Notes: generated by a model not told the origin, from the letters alone. DNA of 64,000 bases from Mytilinidion resinicola (GCF_010093595.1 NW_022985451.1:72175-136174); one strand, 5' to 3'; positions 1 to 12,610 are shown, counted from the stretch's first letter. Numbers and translations are program-made.

Positions 1-283
1 ACTAGTGCAACTAGGCCAGCTCTGCAAGGGGCTCAATTTATATTTATTAATGTAGCGAGCGTGCTTTGACAACACTTCCAGCAGTCAATAAAGTAGCCTT
101 TGAGCTGTTTCACCATCGCTCGTTAATGCTCTAATGGCCGAACTAATCCCTGGAGCAGGTGAATTGCGTATTTAAGAAGCCATCGAAGGAACGTTGCATT
201 TCACAGCTCAGCCCAAACGACAAGGTCTAGATCAACTGGTAAGGCTAAGTTTAAAGAAGTGAATGTTAAGGATAGTAAGATTG

Positions 284-1741
284 TCAGGGCATCTGAACAA
301 CGACAATGTTGTCAGCATCGATCCACTGTAAGCCAGCGTTGGCTGCCCTTCCAGCGCTGTATAACCAAAGAAATAGATATATATGCTCTACCAGCTCTCC
401 CCAGCAATATAAGCGCACCAATCCAAGCTCGTCATCGTCTATTGATCCGTCTTCCAATGCCAGAGTCTCTCGATGCATTGTTATTCCCCAACCAAAATCG
501 CCCTTTTGGATGCACTTCGCCAAACTCGACCAAAATCGATATTGAATCTGCCGTGGCCAACGAGCAGTTTCAACTCTCCAAAATCCTCGCTCATCCAGTT
601 CAAGGCGTCTCATACTCTTCTTTGGTTTGTATCGTCCAATGTTCCCTTCGTTAGACTTCATACTATCCAGTAATGGGGTGCTCTGAGACGGCCACTTAGC
701 GGACTTGGTTGTAGATACTTCCGCGGATGGGGGAAAGATTTCAAAGGGTAGAGACGTAAACGTATAGTTCTCTTCCGATGTGCTTATATTCATTCTGTGT
801 ATCCCTCGATACGAGCGATCTTCAATAGACGGGCGAATTGAATTTGGACTCTTCACGCTTGACGCATCTTGTGGTCTCGGTTTAGGGCCTGTAGCCCTCC
901 TTGCACGTGACTGGCCCACGCCTAAGCCTATACCGATGCTGACTTGGATCTCTCGCGCTGGGCTAGAGCTGTCTTCCGAAGTGGAGATGGACACAAAGCG
1001 TAAGACCTCGTCCTCGGTAACTAGTGTGCGAAAGTTGACTTGCTTCGTGCCATCTGGACCCAGGTGATTGATATTGGCTGGTTTACTGGCATGGCCATGA
1101 CTGTATATATTTGATTGGTTACTTTCCGGTGATGGCGAACCATGTCGAAATAAGGCAGGAGGGTGGTTCAGGCTTTTCGGTATCAATTGATTGAGATCCC
1201 CAGGTTCGGATGACGAGTATGGGGCAATGAGTTGAGTTTCGAAGGCTGAAACTGCCGTCCGAGTACTGTGGAGAGTCCAATCAACATTACTCTCTCGCGG
1301 ACTAAATGCACCGACAGCTCTGAGACTATTGGCTGGGTCGGCGATAGCGCCGTCCGTGCTGATTCGGGAGTGACTTTTCTCGGATACAGGCTGGCCGCGA
1401 CCTTCGAACGAGAGGATCCCAGTAGAAAAGCTACCATTAGATTCGGTAAGCTTTCGCTCGAGTAGCATCTCTTTTTTCTTAGGGCTTCCAGTAGGTCGAG
1501 ACAATGGTGCGTGCTGTGTCTGTACTTCGATAACTGATGGGCCCTCCAGAGTGAATTCACTTGGCATGATGGTTCCCAAAGAACGTGCTCCGGGTTCACT
1601 GCCTAGCTCTTTCGACCCTAACTCTTTTGGATTATGAGGTTCGAATGCAAGATACGCAAGAGCCTCAGCCCGGTATTGGTCATCTTGCTTCCGAGTTGTC
1701 GGAGCTGATATGTGAGCTAATATCTCGACGTTTCCGATCAT
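284..1741 (-). CDS. conserved fungal protein of unknown function
   Basis: An intron-free reading frame of about 485 codons from the chosen ATG (complement of 1739-1741). The frame stays open upstream to about 1876, but only with a non-ATG first codon there, so the N-terminus is uncertain and an upstream exon is possible. The first 40 residues hold a short conserved-looking block with the motif YRAEALAYLAFE. The middle is Ser/Pro-rich and probably disordered. The last 100 residues look folded, with many aromatic residues (RWPRQIQYRFW, LVRLYCWGELVEHIYLFLW) and the ending WIDADNIVVVQMP. I recall similar Trp-rich C-termini in uncharacterised ascomycete proteins but know no function. It is divergent from eIF3d, with 301 bp between the start codons. 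Confidence 0.6.
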   Translation of the reverse strand: MIGNVEILAHISAPTTRKQDDQYRAEALAYLAFEPHNPKELGSKELGSEPGARSLGTIMPSEFTLEGPSVIEVQTQHAPLSRPTGSPKKKEMLLERKLTESNGSFSTGILSFEGRGQPVSEKSHSRISTDGAIADPANSLRAVGAFSPRESNVDWTLHSTRTAVSAFETQLIAPYSSSEPGDLNQLIPKSLNHPPALFRHGSPSPESNQSNIYSHGHASKPANINHLGPDGTKQVNFRTLVTEDEVLRFVSISTSEDSSSPAREIQVSIGIGLGVGQSRARRATGPKPRPQDASSVKSPNSIRPSIEDRSYRGIHRMNISTSEENYTFTSLPFEIFPPSAEVSTTKSAKWPSQSTPLLDSMKSNEGNIGRYKPKKSMRRLELDERGFWRVETARWPRQIQYRFWSSLAKCIQKGDFGWGITMHRETLALEDGSIDDDELGLVRLYCWGELVEHIYLFLWLYSAGRAANAGLQWIDADNIVVVQMP

Positions 1742-2042
1742 CTTTGATGCAAGACAAAGGAGATGACCCGGAAGAAGCCATAATCTGTAATTGACTTGCG
1801 AAGTGAACAAGAAGTAAAGAAGTGAGATCAGGCGCCAATGCGAGGAGTACACAAAGCGATTGCGATGCACTTCCAATTGTTAAGAACGTATGGAAGAAGC
1901 TTGGGAGGCAAGGAGAATCCCAGCGCGGGGCAGTCCTGAGATTTCGCGTCACGTGGCCGTTTCCGCCGCACTTCGACAAAATGCGAGGACAATAAAATCG
2001 TCCCGCGCCCGCACCCTTTTTCAACACCACCCCACCTCCAAT

Positions 2043-3889
2043 ATGGCTCCCGCGTCTCTCCTGGACTTGGTGTCCGCACTACCCACCACCGATGGCTGGG
2101 GCCCACCAGTTTCGAGCGAGACCATGCTCGACGGCGTTCCTTACGCGCCATACTCGAAGGCAGACAAACTCGGCCGCATGGCCGACTGGACTGAGGGCAA
2201 AGACAGGGAACGAGGAGGACGGCAGCAATACGGCAACCGGAACTACAGAGGTGCGTTGTTTTCAATCAAAAGCCTCAAGGAAGCGCTTGCTAACAAAGTT
2301 TGGCGTGCAGATCAGCAAGTGTACGGCGCAAACCCTCAGAACAACCCTTTCGCAATCGCAGCCGCCGAGGAAGAGGCTACTTTCTCCGTAGTAGACAACA
2401 GCAAGACTTCGGCTAGGGGCCGAGGCTTTGGAAGAGGAGGCGGAACCGTGTTCCGTGGTCGTGGCCAGCGAGGCGGACAGCAACAACGGGGTGGTAGAGG
2501 CACTTTCCAGCGCGTTGGTGGCGGGCGTGGAGGCCAAGGATATGACAATCGTGGCGGACGTGGTGGTCGGGGAGGTCGTCGGTTTGGCTGGAGAGATGAT
2601 AAGCCGCAGCGCAACCGGGACGCTTCGGTGGCTGTCAAGCCGGACTGGGCTGTCATCGAAGAGATCGATTTTGCACGACTGACCAAACTCAACCTCGATA
2701 CCGGCGAAGCAGAAGACCTCGACAGCTACGGCTTCCTCTACCATTACGACCGCGCCTACGACAAGCAACCAGGTGCGAAGACATCCGAGAGGAAGCTCAA
2801 TGTTCTCGAACGAGCGGCATACAATGTTACCACATCAAGCGATCCTATCATCCAAGAACTGGCCGAAAAGGACGAAGGTACCATTTTCGCGACAGACAAC
2901 ATCCTGTCCATGCTCATGTGCGCCACGAAGTCTGTCTACTCGTGGGATTTGGTCTTCACACGGAGGGGCAACAAAGTGTTCATCGACAAGCGGGACAATG
3001 CTAGCCTGGACATGGTTACAGTCAATGAGAATGCCACCGATGCTCCTCTAGAAATATCAGAGGGCAACAAAGACTCTATCAACAGCCCTGGCGCGTTGAT
3101 GATGGAGGCTACCCATATCAACAACGTATTCCCCCTCCAGGTCGTCCTCGAATCGGAGAGCTCCAAGCTCAGTATGGCGCATGACCATCCTTTCTACAAC
3201 GAAGAGGTTGAGTCGGATCCACCTGCCTCAAAAGCCTACAGGTACCGGAGATTTGATCTATCGCTCGAGAAGGACGAGGAACCACTCTATCTGGTGATAC
3301 GGACGGAGCTTGATGCGGTTGTGAAGAACAACATCAACGGCGAAGATCAATTCATGACCATCAAGGCTCTGAACGAGTTCGACAACAAGGCTCAAGGCAG
3401 TGGAGGCGCTCTTGATTGGCGTACCAAGTTGGCCAGTCAACGAGGTGCCGTTCTTGCTACCGAGATGAAGAACAACAGCTGCAAGTTGGCACGATGGGCC
3501 GTCCAGAGCATCCTCGCCAAAGCAGATACTATGAAGCTTGGGTTCGTTTTCCTTTTACCAGCAGTCCTATCATATCGATTATATGTTCTAACCATCTCTT
3601 TAGTTTTGTTTCCCGAACAAATCCCAAGAACAACAATGACCATGTCGTTCTCGGAGTACTCACAAGCAAGCCCCGGGACTTCATTAACCAGATGGCGTTG
3701 AATCTCAACAACGGATGGGGTATTGTTCGCACTATTGCCGACATGTGCCTGAAGATGGAGGAAGGTAAGTATGTGTTAGTCAAGGACCCTAATAAGTCGG
3801 TGTTGCGACTGTACTCTGTACCGGAGAACACGTTCGAAGAGGATTTGGAGGAGCGAGAGACCATTCAGGAGGATGAAGGCGAAGAATAG
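2043..3889 (+). CDS. moe1: eukaryotic translation initiation factor 3 subunit D (eIF3d)
   Basis: Subunit D of the eIF3 complex, which joins the 40S ribosome and mRNA in initiation; family work shows a cap-binding role on some mRNAs. Three exons are seen: introns at 2251-2310 and 3542-3603, giving 574 residues, the usual size for fungi. The start at 2043 gives a typical N-terminus ([10 protein letters not shown], then DGWGPP); an upstream in-frame ATG at 1890 lies in the leader. Residues of roughly 115-185 form a Gly/Arg-rich RGG tract, followed by the conserved core with [12 protein letters not shown] and a C-terminus with [16 protein letters not shown] and an acidic tail. Intron 1 is 60 nt and has no stop, so its retention would add 20 residues in frame. 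Identification is firm. Confidence 0.95.
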
Positions 3890-4742
3890 TGCTCTATGTT
3901 ATAAGATATGTCGTGGATGACCTTCTTAAACCTAAAGCTTGTGTGGGATCATAAAAGATGAAACACTCCATAATTCTATTGGGATTGCACGCAGTAGATA
4001 CTGCAATTTAGAAGCAGTCATGTAGCCCAAAACTCAGTACTCATATTTCACAGTGTGACTACAGAGATCCGATCAGCTGGCCCAGCGAGAAAGTCAAGCC
4101 AGCCTGAAGCTCGGCAATGAAGAGGGGAGGTATTTCTATAATAACATACGAACCCAGAATTGTAGTAGGATTCGAAATATATTCATGTATGTACTAAAGT
4201 GCCTTCCAGGTTTGTACAGAGTATGGCACGCTAGGCACGAAAAAAGTGGCACACTCACCAAGTACTCTGCCTGTGTATATACCCGTTTACCACTGCATGA
4301 GACACTTCAACAAGTTTCCACATAGCCCAAGGGAAAGAGCTTCTATCTTCTTTAGATTTCTGAAAATACATTGAAGCAACCCAAGCAGTGGCAGACAGGT
4401 GTACACACGAGACAGCTTGTTCTAGAATTAGTGTGCCACCTTTTCCATGCCCCACGTGGACGCCTAAACAATGCACTACTAACCTGCCTGTTTAGGCAAG
4501 AGAAGAGGAGTCAGCGCCCTGAGCGCCCAGACTTGATTTTTGACACTTACAGTTCGACACCGACTCGCCACACAACTCGATCACTACAAAACTTCAACTT
4601 GAGCCGGTAAAGACTGCATATGTACATCTTCCCGAGATGTGGTTTTGCGGCTGCGACGACAAGTAGGTGCTTCTGATGCTCTATTTTCTGTGACCCCATC
4701 CTTCTACACATTCGTCGTAAACGACTGTGATATCTATTCGTC
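3890..4742 (+). other. intergenic, no gene seen
   Basis: Lies between eIF3d and the acyltransferase-like gene. It holds the 3' flank of eIF3d and the upstream region of the next gene. The short frames on both strands have no recognisable content. No RNA gene or repeat was seen. Confidence 0.5.
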
Positions 4743-6446
4743 ATGGAGAAATCAGACACGACGCACTGGCTAGCTAAATACGCTTGCAATTATCATGCAT
4801 GGGAAACATCTGCCGTGGATGGTCAGCCTACTTTCAAGCGGCGCATTGGGCTCGTTGAATCAGCATTCGACACTGATGGGTCTGACTTTGAAGGAAGAGC
4901 TGACGTCAACGCGTTTTTAACGCTTGAAGTTTGGAATCACTTGAATGTCGACGAGTTCCGGAAACGGCTTCTATATGCGTACGCTTCGTTGCGCCTGCAG
5001 CATGTGCTGCTCATGGCGCGGGTGCTTAGAACCGGAGGGACCGAACAAAGGCACTTCACAGTAAACATTCCGCAAAAGACTCAAGGTCTACTCGACGAAA
5101 CATCCAAAGCACTAGTGTTTGTCGATGATGCTTATCAGAAAGTTGAAGATGATGAGTTCGTTCGTCACAGCTTGAACACGGGACGACTGATTGATCCGGA
5201 TGTCTCGCTATCGAAGCTCTACAGTCTTCCGCTAGAGCCTCTATCGAACGGCAATTTCAGTCTCCGCTTGATGTTCATAGCTGCCCATGAAATCACAGAT
5301 GGCGTCTCTATGTACCATTGGATGTCCCACTTGATCCGAATCCTTAACGCACCCATGGCTGATCTAGAGAAGGATCTCGTTTTCTTCCAATCGGCCGAAA
5401 ATATCTCTTCGCGTCTACCTCCATCTCAAGAAGATCTGTACCCTCCTGTTGCTGGCAGCTTGGCTAGGCAGCGATGGTTTTGGGCTATCATGAGAATACT
5501 ACGACACGTCAAGCGCACCTTGCCTCAAACATTTGTCAACCCATTGCGCCGCTCTGAAGCGCGTACGGCGGCAGTAGCATTACCCCACGGGTTCGATAAG
5601 GTCTTCGACTATTCGCCAGAGCGTAAACCACCACTCAACTCGTTCCAATGACTTGCGAACCTAAGTCAGGGAGCATCGAAGCGGTTTGTCCAGCTAGTCC
5701 GTGAGGCAAAGGCCAGTATAGGAGCTGGGTGCCTTGCCCTGGTAGCACTCGCTACGATGGAAATTGAGGAGTCGCGCCATCCTGACATTCCCCTGGCGGA
5801 GCGGCGTCCTTTCATAGCGTCCTTTCCTCTCAGTCCAAGGGCCTTCTTCAACTACACAGTGCCCCCAGACTCTTGCATGCTTGCATTTAGCGGTGGAATT
5901 GTGCTCCCGTTCTTATCCTCAGATCTAGATGTAGAAGGACGGTTCAGACTTGCGGTACGCCAGGCTCACCGGCAACTGAGTATCTACCAAAAACGTCTTC
6001 GCAAATTAGAAGTAGTTTCCCCTTACAGCCCGGCACGGCTGATTGCAGACAACTACTTGTTGACAGTTCAACGTCAAGAAGAGAAGCTCCCTCCACACCG
6101 TAAAACCGACATGGCAGACCCACAGGGTGGGTATCCCGCCAACATCAAGCTGTTCGGAGCTACCTGTGGCGTCAGCTCAGTTGGTCCTATCGGGCATTTG
6201 CTCAAGCCCGGGGTCCACAGCGTTGGAGGATCTGGGAGCGGCAAAGACTTTGCAGCAGACTTTAGAGATGTGAGAGTGGGTGTGAGAGCAAGGGACAACG
6301 AATTTCTCATTGGGAGTTTGACTAATTCCAAGGGAGTGTGCTTTGCCGTTTCTTATGATGGAAATGCCATCGACGAAAACGCAGCAAAAATTTGGAAGAC
6401 AAAGATGGAGTCTTTATTGGAACCAGAGACGAAATCGAGATTGTAA
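4743..6446 (+). pseudogene. acyltransferase-like gene (condensation/Tri3-like fold) with internal TGA
   Basis: Two segments in the same frame, 4743-5648 and 5652-6446, are separated only by a TGA at 5649-5651; together they span 568 codons, in the range of fungal acetyltransferases with a condensation-domain-like fold. Residues 182-187 are HEITDG, the HxxxDG active-site pattern of this superfamily (His as general base). After the stop the frame continues with LSQGASKRF and later DVRVGVR, both of which look conserved. I tested nearby GT/AG pairs: those that restore the frame either delete the LSQGASKRF block or need a weak GTCTTC donor at 5601. A nonsense mutation or a sequence error therefore seems likeliest. 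No other secondary-metabolism genes adjoin it. The substrate is unknown. Confidence 0.6.
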
Positions 6447-7772
6447 GGGCGAGAGCGCCTCCGTGTTACTATAGTGCCTTGCCATAGATATCTGTACACT
6501 TTCCTGCCACTGTCTGTGGGGCTCCAACGTACTAATAGAAACTGGGGGCAGCGGATACACCTCCAATCTGTGTACACCCTGTTGGGGCTGTCTGAGGTAG
6601 CCTCGCAAGTTTAGTAGTCGCCTAAAATGCCGGATTCCTCTCTTATTTGGAATGCTGAAAATACTATGAAGCTTCTCACGCAGCGGTAAACGAGTGTACG
6701 GATTTCAATGACGAGGCATTGTACATTGGTGTGAAGGTGGATCTCCAAGAGGCGAGACCGAAGGTGTTCGTTCCAGTGACTTGAAGTATGATGGTAACAC
6801 TTGCATTGAACCCAAAGCTCTGGAACTTCAGCATGAAATATCTTCAAGGAGTCAATGAAAAGATAGTGAACATCGTATAGCTGACATCAACGCAGTGTAC
6901 AGTAACACTCCACCTCCACCTGTCAAACCGTTAATCTCATATACCAATGGTCATACCGAAGCTGAAACCCTTTCTAAAGCAACCAATGACCACGGCAACC
7001 GCACATTCATTTCTTTGTTATGGCTCATACTGTCACATGAATGGCTCGTTTAGGTCGAAGTCACAACAGTTCTTCAGGTGACACATCCAGCTCGGCTAGC
7101 GTTTCCCTCAACACCAACTCAAGGTCATCATCGGACTAACTCTTAGTCCTCTCTGAGAACATCCCTTATCCGTCATACAGTTTCAGCAAGCCTTCAATCT
7201 CAACCAGTGACTCTTTGTTGCGAGAAAAAAGATCATGTTGCCAAGATGCCTGACTTCGATGAACCTTGGAAAGCGTCAGCGACCAAGAGGTGTGGATGTC
7301 TTGGTGACGCCACAAAATGGCCGAACCAAATACTTCTGTAATACGAAAGCATCTTCAGCTCGTAAGCAGATGCCAGCTAACCTGGGGCTATGTCCTGCAG
7401 AATCAGCGAAGAACTTGGTCGCTGATTTGATGTAAAGGAGGGACGAAAGTAGGAACTAGCCGTATTATACAGAGCAGGAGCGTTGCCGTGTTGCCTTCTA
7501 CACGGTCTCGCCGACTTCAGGGAGGGATTTCCCATCCTCCTGACCGCCAGAAACGCCCATCCTACGTCCATTCTGCCACTTTGCCTTCCATCACAAGGCA
7601 GCCGGTCTGACAGCCGCAAACGGTCGATAGAGGCCCCTCGCAACCATCTCAGCTCCTGTCACCCCTCATTCAACGGCTTGACAGGTATATAACCTAGAGC
7701 TAATCGACCTATTCGCAGTGTGAGACATCCGAAACTACTCCACCACATCTGCTTCCGGGTACCCCGGAAACC
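6447..7772 (+). other. intergenic, no gene seen
   Basis: About 1.3 kb between the acyltransferase-like gene and the membrane hydrolase-like gene. The short frames (for example 7235-7435 and 7483-7692 on the plus strand) lack conserved motifs or good starts. It probably contains the leader and promoter of the downstream gene. Confidence 0.5.
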
Positions 7773-9210
7773 ATGGCAGTTACCTTGCTTCCATCCCAAA
7801 TCGGTGGATCCGACGAGACCCCACCCCCAGTCACAGCAGACCCGGTTCGTCTTTGTGTTTACGATGTCGGGCTCTTTATCAAGAACTTCCGTTCTATTCC
7901 CGGTGTGTTTCTACCATGGTCGAGTGGCGATGGGGACGAAATGTCTCCCAAATCCTTTTCCAACCTCATTTGTTTGGCGTTGCAGTTCCTCCTTCTCGTT
8001 CTAGAGTCCTTCTACATACTCTCCTTACCACTATTCGTGGTGTTTCCCCTAGGATCGTTCATACTATACCTCATTGCTACCCTCCTCTTGGTCCGCGGTA
8101 TTAGCTGGATTATGAATGGCACCACGAGCTCGGTAACGTCAAATGTCAACATCGGAAACGACGCTCGGCATGTAGATGAGTGCTGGATCTTTCTGAATGG
8201 CGTTGCCACCGGGTACGTACTTCCGCAAGCACGCTCCTAGAAAGACGAATGACTAATGAGGAAGTGGGCACACTAGACACGTTTGGCTACAAAGTAATGT
8301 GGATCGCCTCGCTCTAACCTTCCGTAGGCCGATAATTGGCGTCCTCAACCGTACCTATGGCATTCTCTTCGACCTAATCCAGTGCATCATCGAAAGGGAC
8401 TTTTCTTATTCGACAGACGACATCCGGCGCTCGTATGCTACAATCAAGGAGAATTTGCTAGATGCAAGATACAAAAAAGTCATCCTTATTCTTCATAGCC
8501 AAGGTGGAATTGAGGGAGCAATAATTCTGGACTGGCTGCTCGCAGAAGGTAGGCGACGGTGGATTCGCTTCACACATGCTACCCTCGACGAAGGATAAGT
8601 GCAGAACACCACCGCTGACAGTTGCTTAGTCTCACAAGACATCCTCCAACGGCTCGAAATCTACACCTTCGGCAACGCATCCAACCATTTCAACAATCCG
8701 CACCGAAGCTACTCATCCATGCACACCGCCGAACAGCGCAGAGGCTCTAATCCAGGAGACAAAGCCGTCCGCCACATCGAGCATTACGCCAACAGCGGCG
8801 ATTTTGTCGCCTGCTGGGGCGTCCTGAGCTTCCGTAACATGAGGAACAGGTACATGGGCCAGATACTCACGCGTAACGGCTCCGGGCACCTCCTCAACCA
8901 GCACTACCTTGGCGCGATGTTCCCCTTGGGACCAGACTCGCGTGTGCTTGAGGAGAACGCGTTCATGAATGCGGAGGTCGAGATCGTGGGAGCTGGATCG
9001 CCGGAAGCGAGGGAGGGACCAGAGTCGACTGTTCGCGCTGGTAGCGATGAGGCTGTGGCGGTTGTGGAGAATGTCAACAGTCCTATTTCGCCCATCAAGA
9101 TTGTGTCTCCAGAGTCAAAGTTTAAACCCGACCGTGTGCTGCAGCCAGCAAGGGTCAAGGATTTCAGTCGGCTATGGCTGTATCGCAACGGGAGGTCCCC
9201 ACCTGACTGA
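7773..9210 (+). CDS. membrane protein with alpha/beta-hydrolase-like core (fungal, DUF676-like)
   Basis: Three exons join with introns 8213-8327 and 8549-8629 into a protein of 413 residues. Residues of about 70-115 contain two adjacent hydrophobic segments (LICLALQFLLLVLESFYIL and FILYLIATLLLVRG), so the N-terminal part probably spans a membrane. Further on, VILILHSQGG resembles the nucleophile elbow of lipases of the DUF676 type (G/H-x-S-x-G), followed by EIYTFGNASNHF, typical of the strand after it. A polar tail of about 80 residues rich in Ser and Val ends the protein. The likely role is a lipid or ester hydrolase, but the catalytic Asp and His cannot be assigned by eye. The start at 7773 follows a CC-ATG-G context. 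Confidence 0.75.
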
Positions 9211-9488
9211 GTTGGCTGTTATCGTCCATATTCTTTCTTCTTTATCTTCATCCTTTAACCTCTACCGGTGAGATAAGGTCGAGCTTTCGTCGAGCTTGCA
9301 GGCCATTAGTAGACGAGACTGTATGATTGAATGTAATACGACACCACTAGTTGGTTGACCGAATACACGAAACATGAATCTTGACGTGACTTTCAAAATT
9401 GTGGCGAGAATCTATTGAAACGGGATAGCTATGGCACAGGTTTATTTAACAGTGAGCTGACTTGAGAAAGGAGATGTCTTGACGGCGC

Positions 9489-10399
9489 TTATGCCTTGGT
9501 AGCCACGATCCCTAGTTTCTGTTAGTGTGGAGATTCAGAAGAGTGATTGCCTATACGTACTCTCAATATCGGCAACGCTCTGGTTAAGGATCTGCTTGAG
9601 AGTATTGGGGTTCTCAAGCTCCTTCTCGATCTTGGCAATGATAGCCTCGGCAAGCTCCTTTTGCTGCCTCTGCTTGACTTGTCCCTCATACCTCACCCAG
9701 GAATCTAAGACAGTCTTGGCCTCGGCAGCAAGAGCGGTCTTCTGCTCCAGCTCGTATGCCTTAGCCTCGAGTTGAGCGGTTTCCTATCTCTCCATTAGCA
9801 TCATCGGTTCAACGGATGACCCCGTGCTGCCCGGGAATTTTACAGGCGTACCTTGGAAACCTCGAACAGAGTCTTGGTGATGTCAATGACACCACCGAGG
9901 TCCTGGACGCTCTCAATTCGCGCCTTGACAGCCGAAGTATGGTCCTCCCGGGCGGCGTTCAAGATGCCCTTGATCTTGGCGGTTTGGCCCTCGGCCCACT
10001 CCTTGTACATGGGCCCTCCGTAATGGCCAACAGCCCAGAAAATGGTCAACAAGCTCAGCATGGCGATGGACTCCTCATTGACGACGTAGATCTCGTTGCT
10101 GATGGCAGCAATCGAGACACCGGCACCGGCAGAAAGGATGGCGGCTTTGGAAATCAGGCTGTTGCCCGGGAGCGAGTCCAAGATGGACTGTGCCTTCTTC
10201 TTTGGGTCCTCTACGGGCACGTTGGACGCATAGCGGGCGGAGGTGAGCTGCGTAGTGATGGTCGGGATGGCGCGAATGGGGAGGGAAGGGCGGAGACGGG
10301 CGGTGGCTGTAGTGGGTTAGCGGGGAGGCCAATGGCAGCTGTAAAGCACTGAGCAGGTGTATACTGACCAACCGCGCTCCTTGCAAGTCGTGAAGCCAT
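9489..10399 (-). CDS. atp4: mitochondrial F1Fo ATP synthase subunit 4 (subunit b)
   Basis: Subunit b forms the peripheral stalk that holds F1 to the membrane part of ATP synthase. Four exons are inferred (10369-10399, 9852-10306, 9561-9783, 9489-9511), giving 243 residues, the usual fungal length. A basic, Arg-rich presequence (MASRLARSAV, then about 30 residues ending near RYASN) fits mitochondrial import. The mature part starts at PVEDPKKKAQ, with a membrane hairpin around residues 65-110 (NEEIYVVNEES-type region, then LLTIFWAVGHYGGP), followed by a long charged helix. The last intron could end at either of two AGs; the one at 9512 gives the ending IERIVATKA, which fits the family better and leaves room for the CTAAC branch site. 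It is divergent from the CCCH gene. Confidence 0.92.
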
Positions 10400-10990
10400 T
10401 GCTGAGGATGAGAGTGGAGAGGTATCGAGGTTGGCGGCTTGAGTGAGGAGCTTTCGGATGTTCAAGATTGAGCGGCCTTGGCGATCTCGCTGACTTAGGT
10501 AAGCAACCAATACTTGACTGAAATCCCTGGAGCGAACTCCAGCCCGCTCCATCATCTTCCATACACACCACCAGATTTGTAGCACACTACCAGGTGTCTT
10601 CGAACAGTATACGGCCACCGCTTCCCTGGCAAATACTCGGCTTCGCCCTGCTTAGAAGCTTCTGGAGTGGTTCGGACGCCTTCATTTTGCCATCGACCCT
10701 TCCAAGGTTCCGACCATACCATATTACTGGGTTTCACTGTTTTTTGCACAGTCACCCTCCGAGATCTCTCCTCTAACTCTGCTGCTCCTGCCGGGCATAT
10801 TCACTAGGTCTGGTGTTGGCCCTGCGTATTTAAGCGCCAGTGCTGGAGGCGCTTGCCATCTCTTTCCTATCTCTTTGTCTCTACTACTATCCACACCGGT
10901 GTCTCTACAAACTACCCCAACCTCGCCACATACGAAAGCATATAACCGTAGACCACCACTAGCTTATACAGAGCAAGCAGCGAGGATATC
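10400..10990. promoter_or_regulatory. shared upstream region of atp4 and the CCCH gene
   Basis: 591 bp between two divergent start codons. It must hold both promoters and leaders. No specific binding site can be named from sequence alone; the part next to 10991 is rich in pyrimidines on the plus strand, as fungal leaders often are. Confidence 0.4.
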
Positions 10991-12610
10991 ATGACGGATA
11001 CCGCTGAACTAGAGGCCAAGATTGCGGCTCTTGCAGGTGAATAGTGTACTCTGTCGCTTCTGCCATACGGACCTAATATACTCCTCCCCTAGGTCGCATC
11101 AATCTTCACAAACAACAGGAACAAGGTCAGCCACAGAGCCCGCCCCGGCCTGCGACCGGTATGGACTTCGTACACCCATCTACCTCACCGAGGGACGCGA
11201 TATTGACCGGTGGTGAAGGGTATGGACGAGGACGCGGACGCGGACGAGGTGGACCGAACTGGGCACCTCAGCGTGGTTCTCCGTATGCTTATCCCCGAGG
11301 ACGAGTTGCTAAATTTCCCTACTCCACGCATCGGAACCGCACCCTAGTCCTGAACGGCAACCCAGCCACTCCTCCCAACGGTGGGGCACAACAGATGGAC
11401 GCAGTGGATTCGAACACTTGGGTCGCCAAGAATGACAGACACATGCAGCTGATCAACACCTCGGTGTACGACCAGATCAGCAAGGAGCGTGCTCGGTCGA
11501 TGGCAAATACCACAGCGTCAAAGCAGAGCGAGCAAGACGCTCGAGAAAAGGCCAGATTGAGCAACCATTTCGAAGGCATCTCTCGTCGACCCTCCCACGG
11601 TGTAGCCCGAAAGCCCACCGACATCCCCGAACTCTTGATCGGTACTACTCGATTCCAGGTAGCTGATGGGGGCAGTAAACTGCTGCGGCTCTCGCGTGAG
11701 TGGAAAGACTCTTACAAAAGCCTGGCAAGAATAACAAAACTCGGTATAGGGGATCCCACTCAACTGACTCCCAAGCGACACACTATCGCTGGAGTCATGT
11801 TCGTTCGAAGCAAGAACGGAAACTTGTATCGTTCTGGCCTAGTCAAAGGGAAAAAGTATGGTTTCCCACTCCGAGTAATACCGGAACTGCTAATGATTTC
11901 TGTAGGAGACGTGAAGTCCTAAAAGTCGATGAGCTTTGCCCGCGTTTCACACCAACTGGTAACCCCTTTCCTCCCCTGCCTGCATCCCTATCATTCGTCA
12001 TTGTTTCTACATATCTTTCTTTCCCGCTCTGGAGGACCACTAACTTCGACCCACAGGATCGTGTGCGAGAGGACCAACTTGCCGGTTCGTACATGACATT
12101 GATAAGCTTGCGATTTGCAAGGAATTCTTGACGAAGGGCAAATGCGCCCTGGGCGATGGTTGCGAGCTCTCTCACACCCCTACCCCCAATCGTGTTCCAG
12201 CATGCCTTCACTTCGTCCGTGGCAACTGCACGAACGACAAATGCCGCTACGCCCACGTCCGCATCAACCCTACTGCGCCAGTTTGCCGCGCTTTTGGTCG
12301 CCTCGGATACTGCGACAAAGGCGCCGACTGCCCCGACCGCCATATGTTTGAATGCCCTGACTATGCTAACAAGGGAATGTGCCGGAACGCGAAATGCCGT
12401 CTTCTCCATGTCGATCGCGCAAGCCAGCTTCGCAGCAAAGCAGCTGCAGCGGACAGCCTGGCGGCCTCGGAAGATGATGACTACCAAGACATCTCCAGCG
12501 ATGAGGAGGTCTTTGGGGACAGCGACGACTTTGACTCTGAAGGGCTCGATGATGACTCCGACATCATTGGTCATGGGCTTTCCCAGCAGGAGGACTACGT
12601 GCGAATCTGA
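10991..12610 (+). CDS. five-finger CCCH zinc-finger protein, ZC3H3/Red5 type
   Basis: Five exons (introns 11037-11092, 11696-11749, 11856-11905, 11959-12056) give 453 residues. The start at 10991 yields ELEAKIAALAGRIN, a conserved N-terminal helix. It is followed by an RG-rich stretch, a middle block with GVMFVRSKNGNLYR, and five successive CCCH fingers: C-x8-C-x5-C-x3-H (first, split by intron 4), x8/x5, x7/x4, x8/x5 and x8/x4. The tail is acidic (Asp/Ser-rich). This finger array with the RSKNGNLYR block matches the ZC3H3 family, whose fission-yeast member Red5 works in nuclear RNA surveillance and poly(A) RNA handling. The role here is by family only. Intron 2 (54 nt) is stop-free and in frame. 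Confidence 0.88.

Noticed and set aside
5623..5669. Possible 47-nt intron (GTAAAC...TCAG) over the internal TGA
   Set aside because: It has good ends but shifts the downstream frame, so it cannot restore the acyltransferase.
7235..7692. Short plus-strand frames
   Set aside because: Under 90 codons, with no homology seen and no splice partners.
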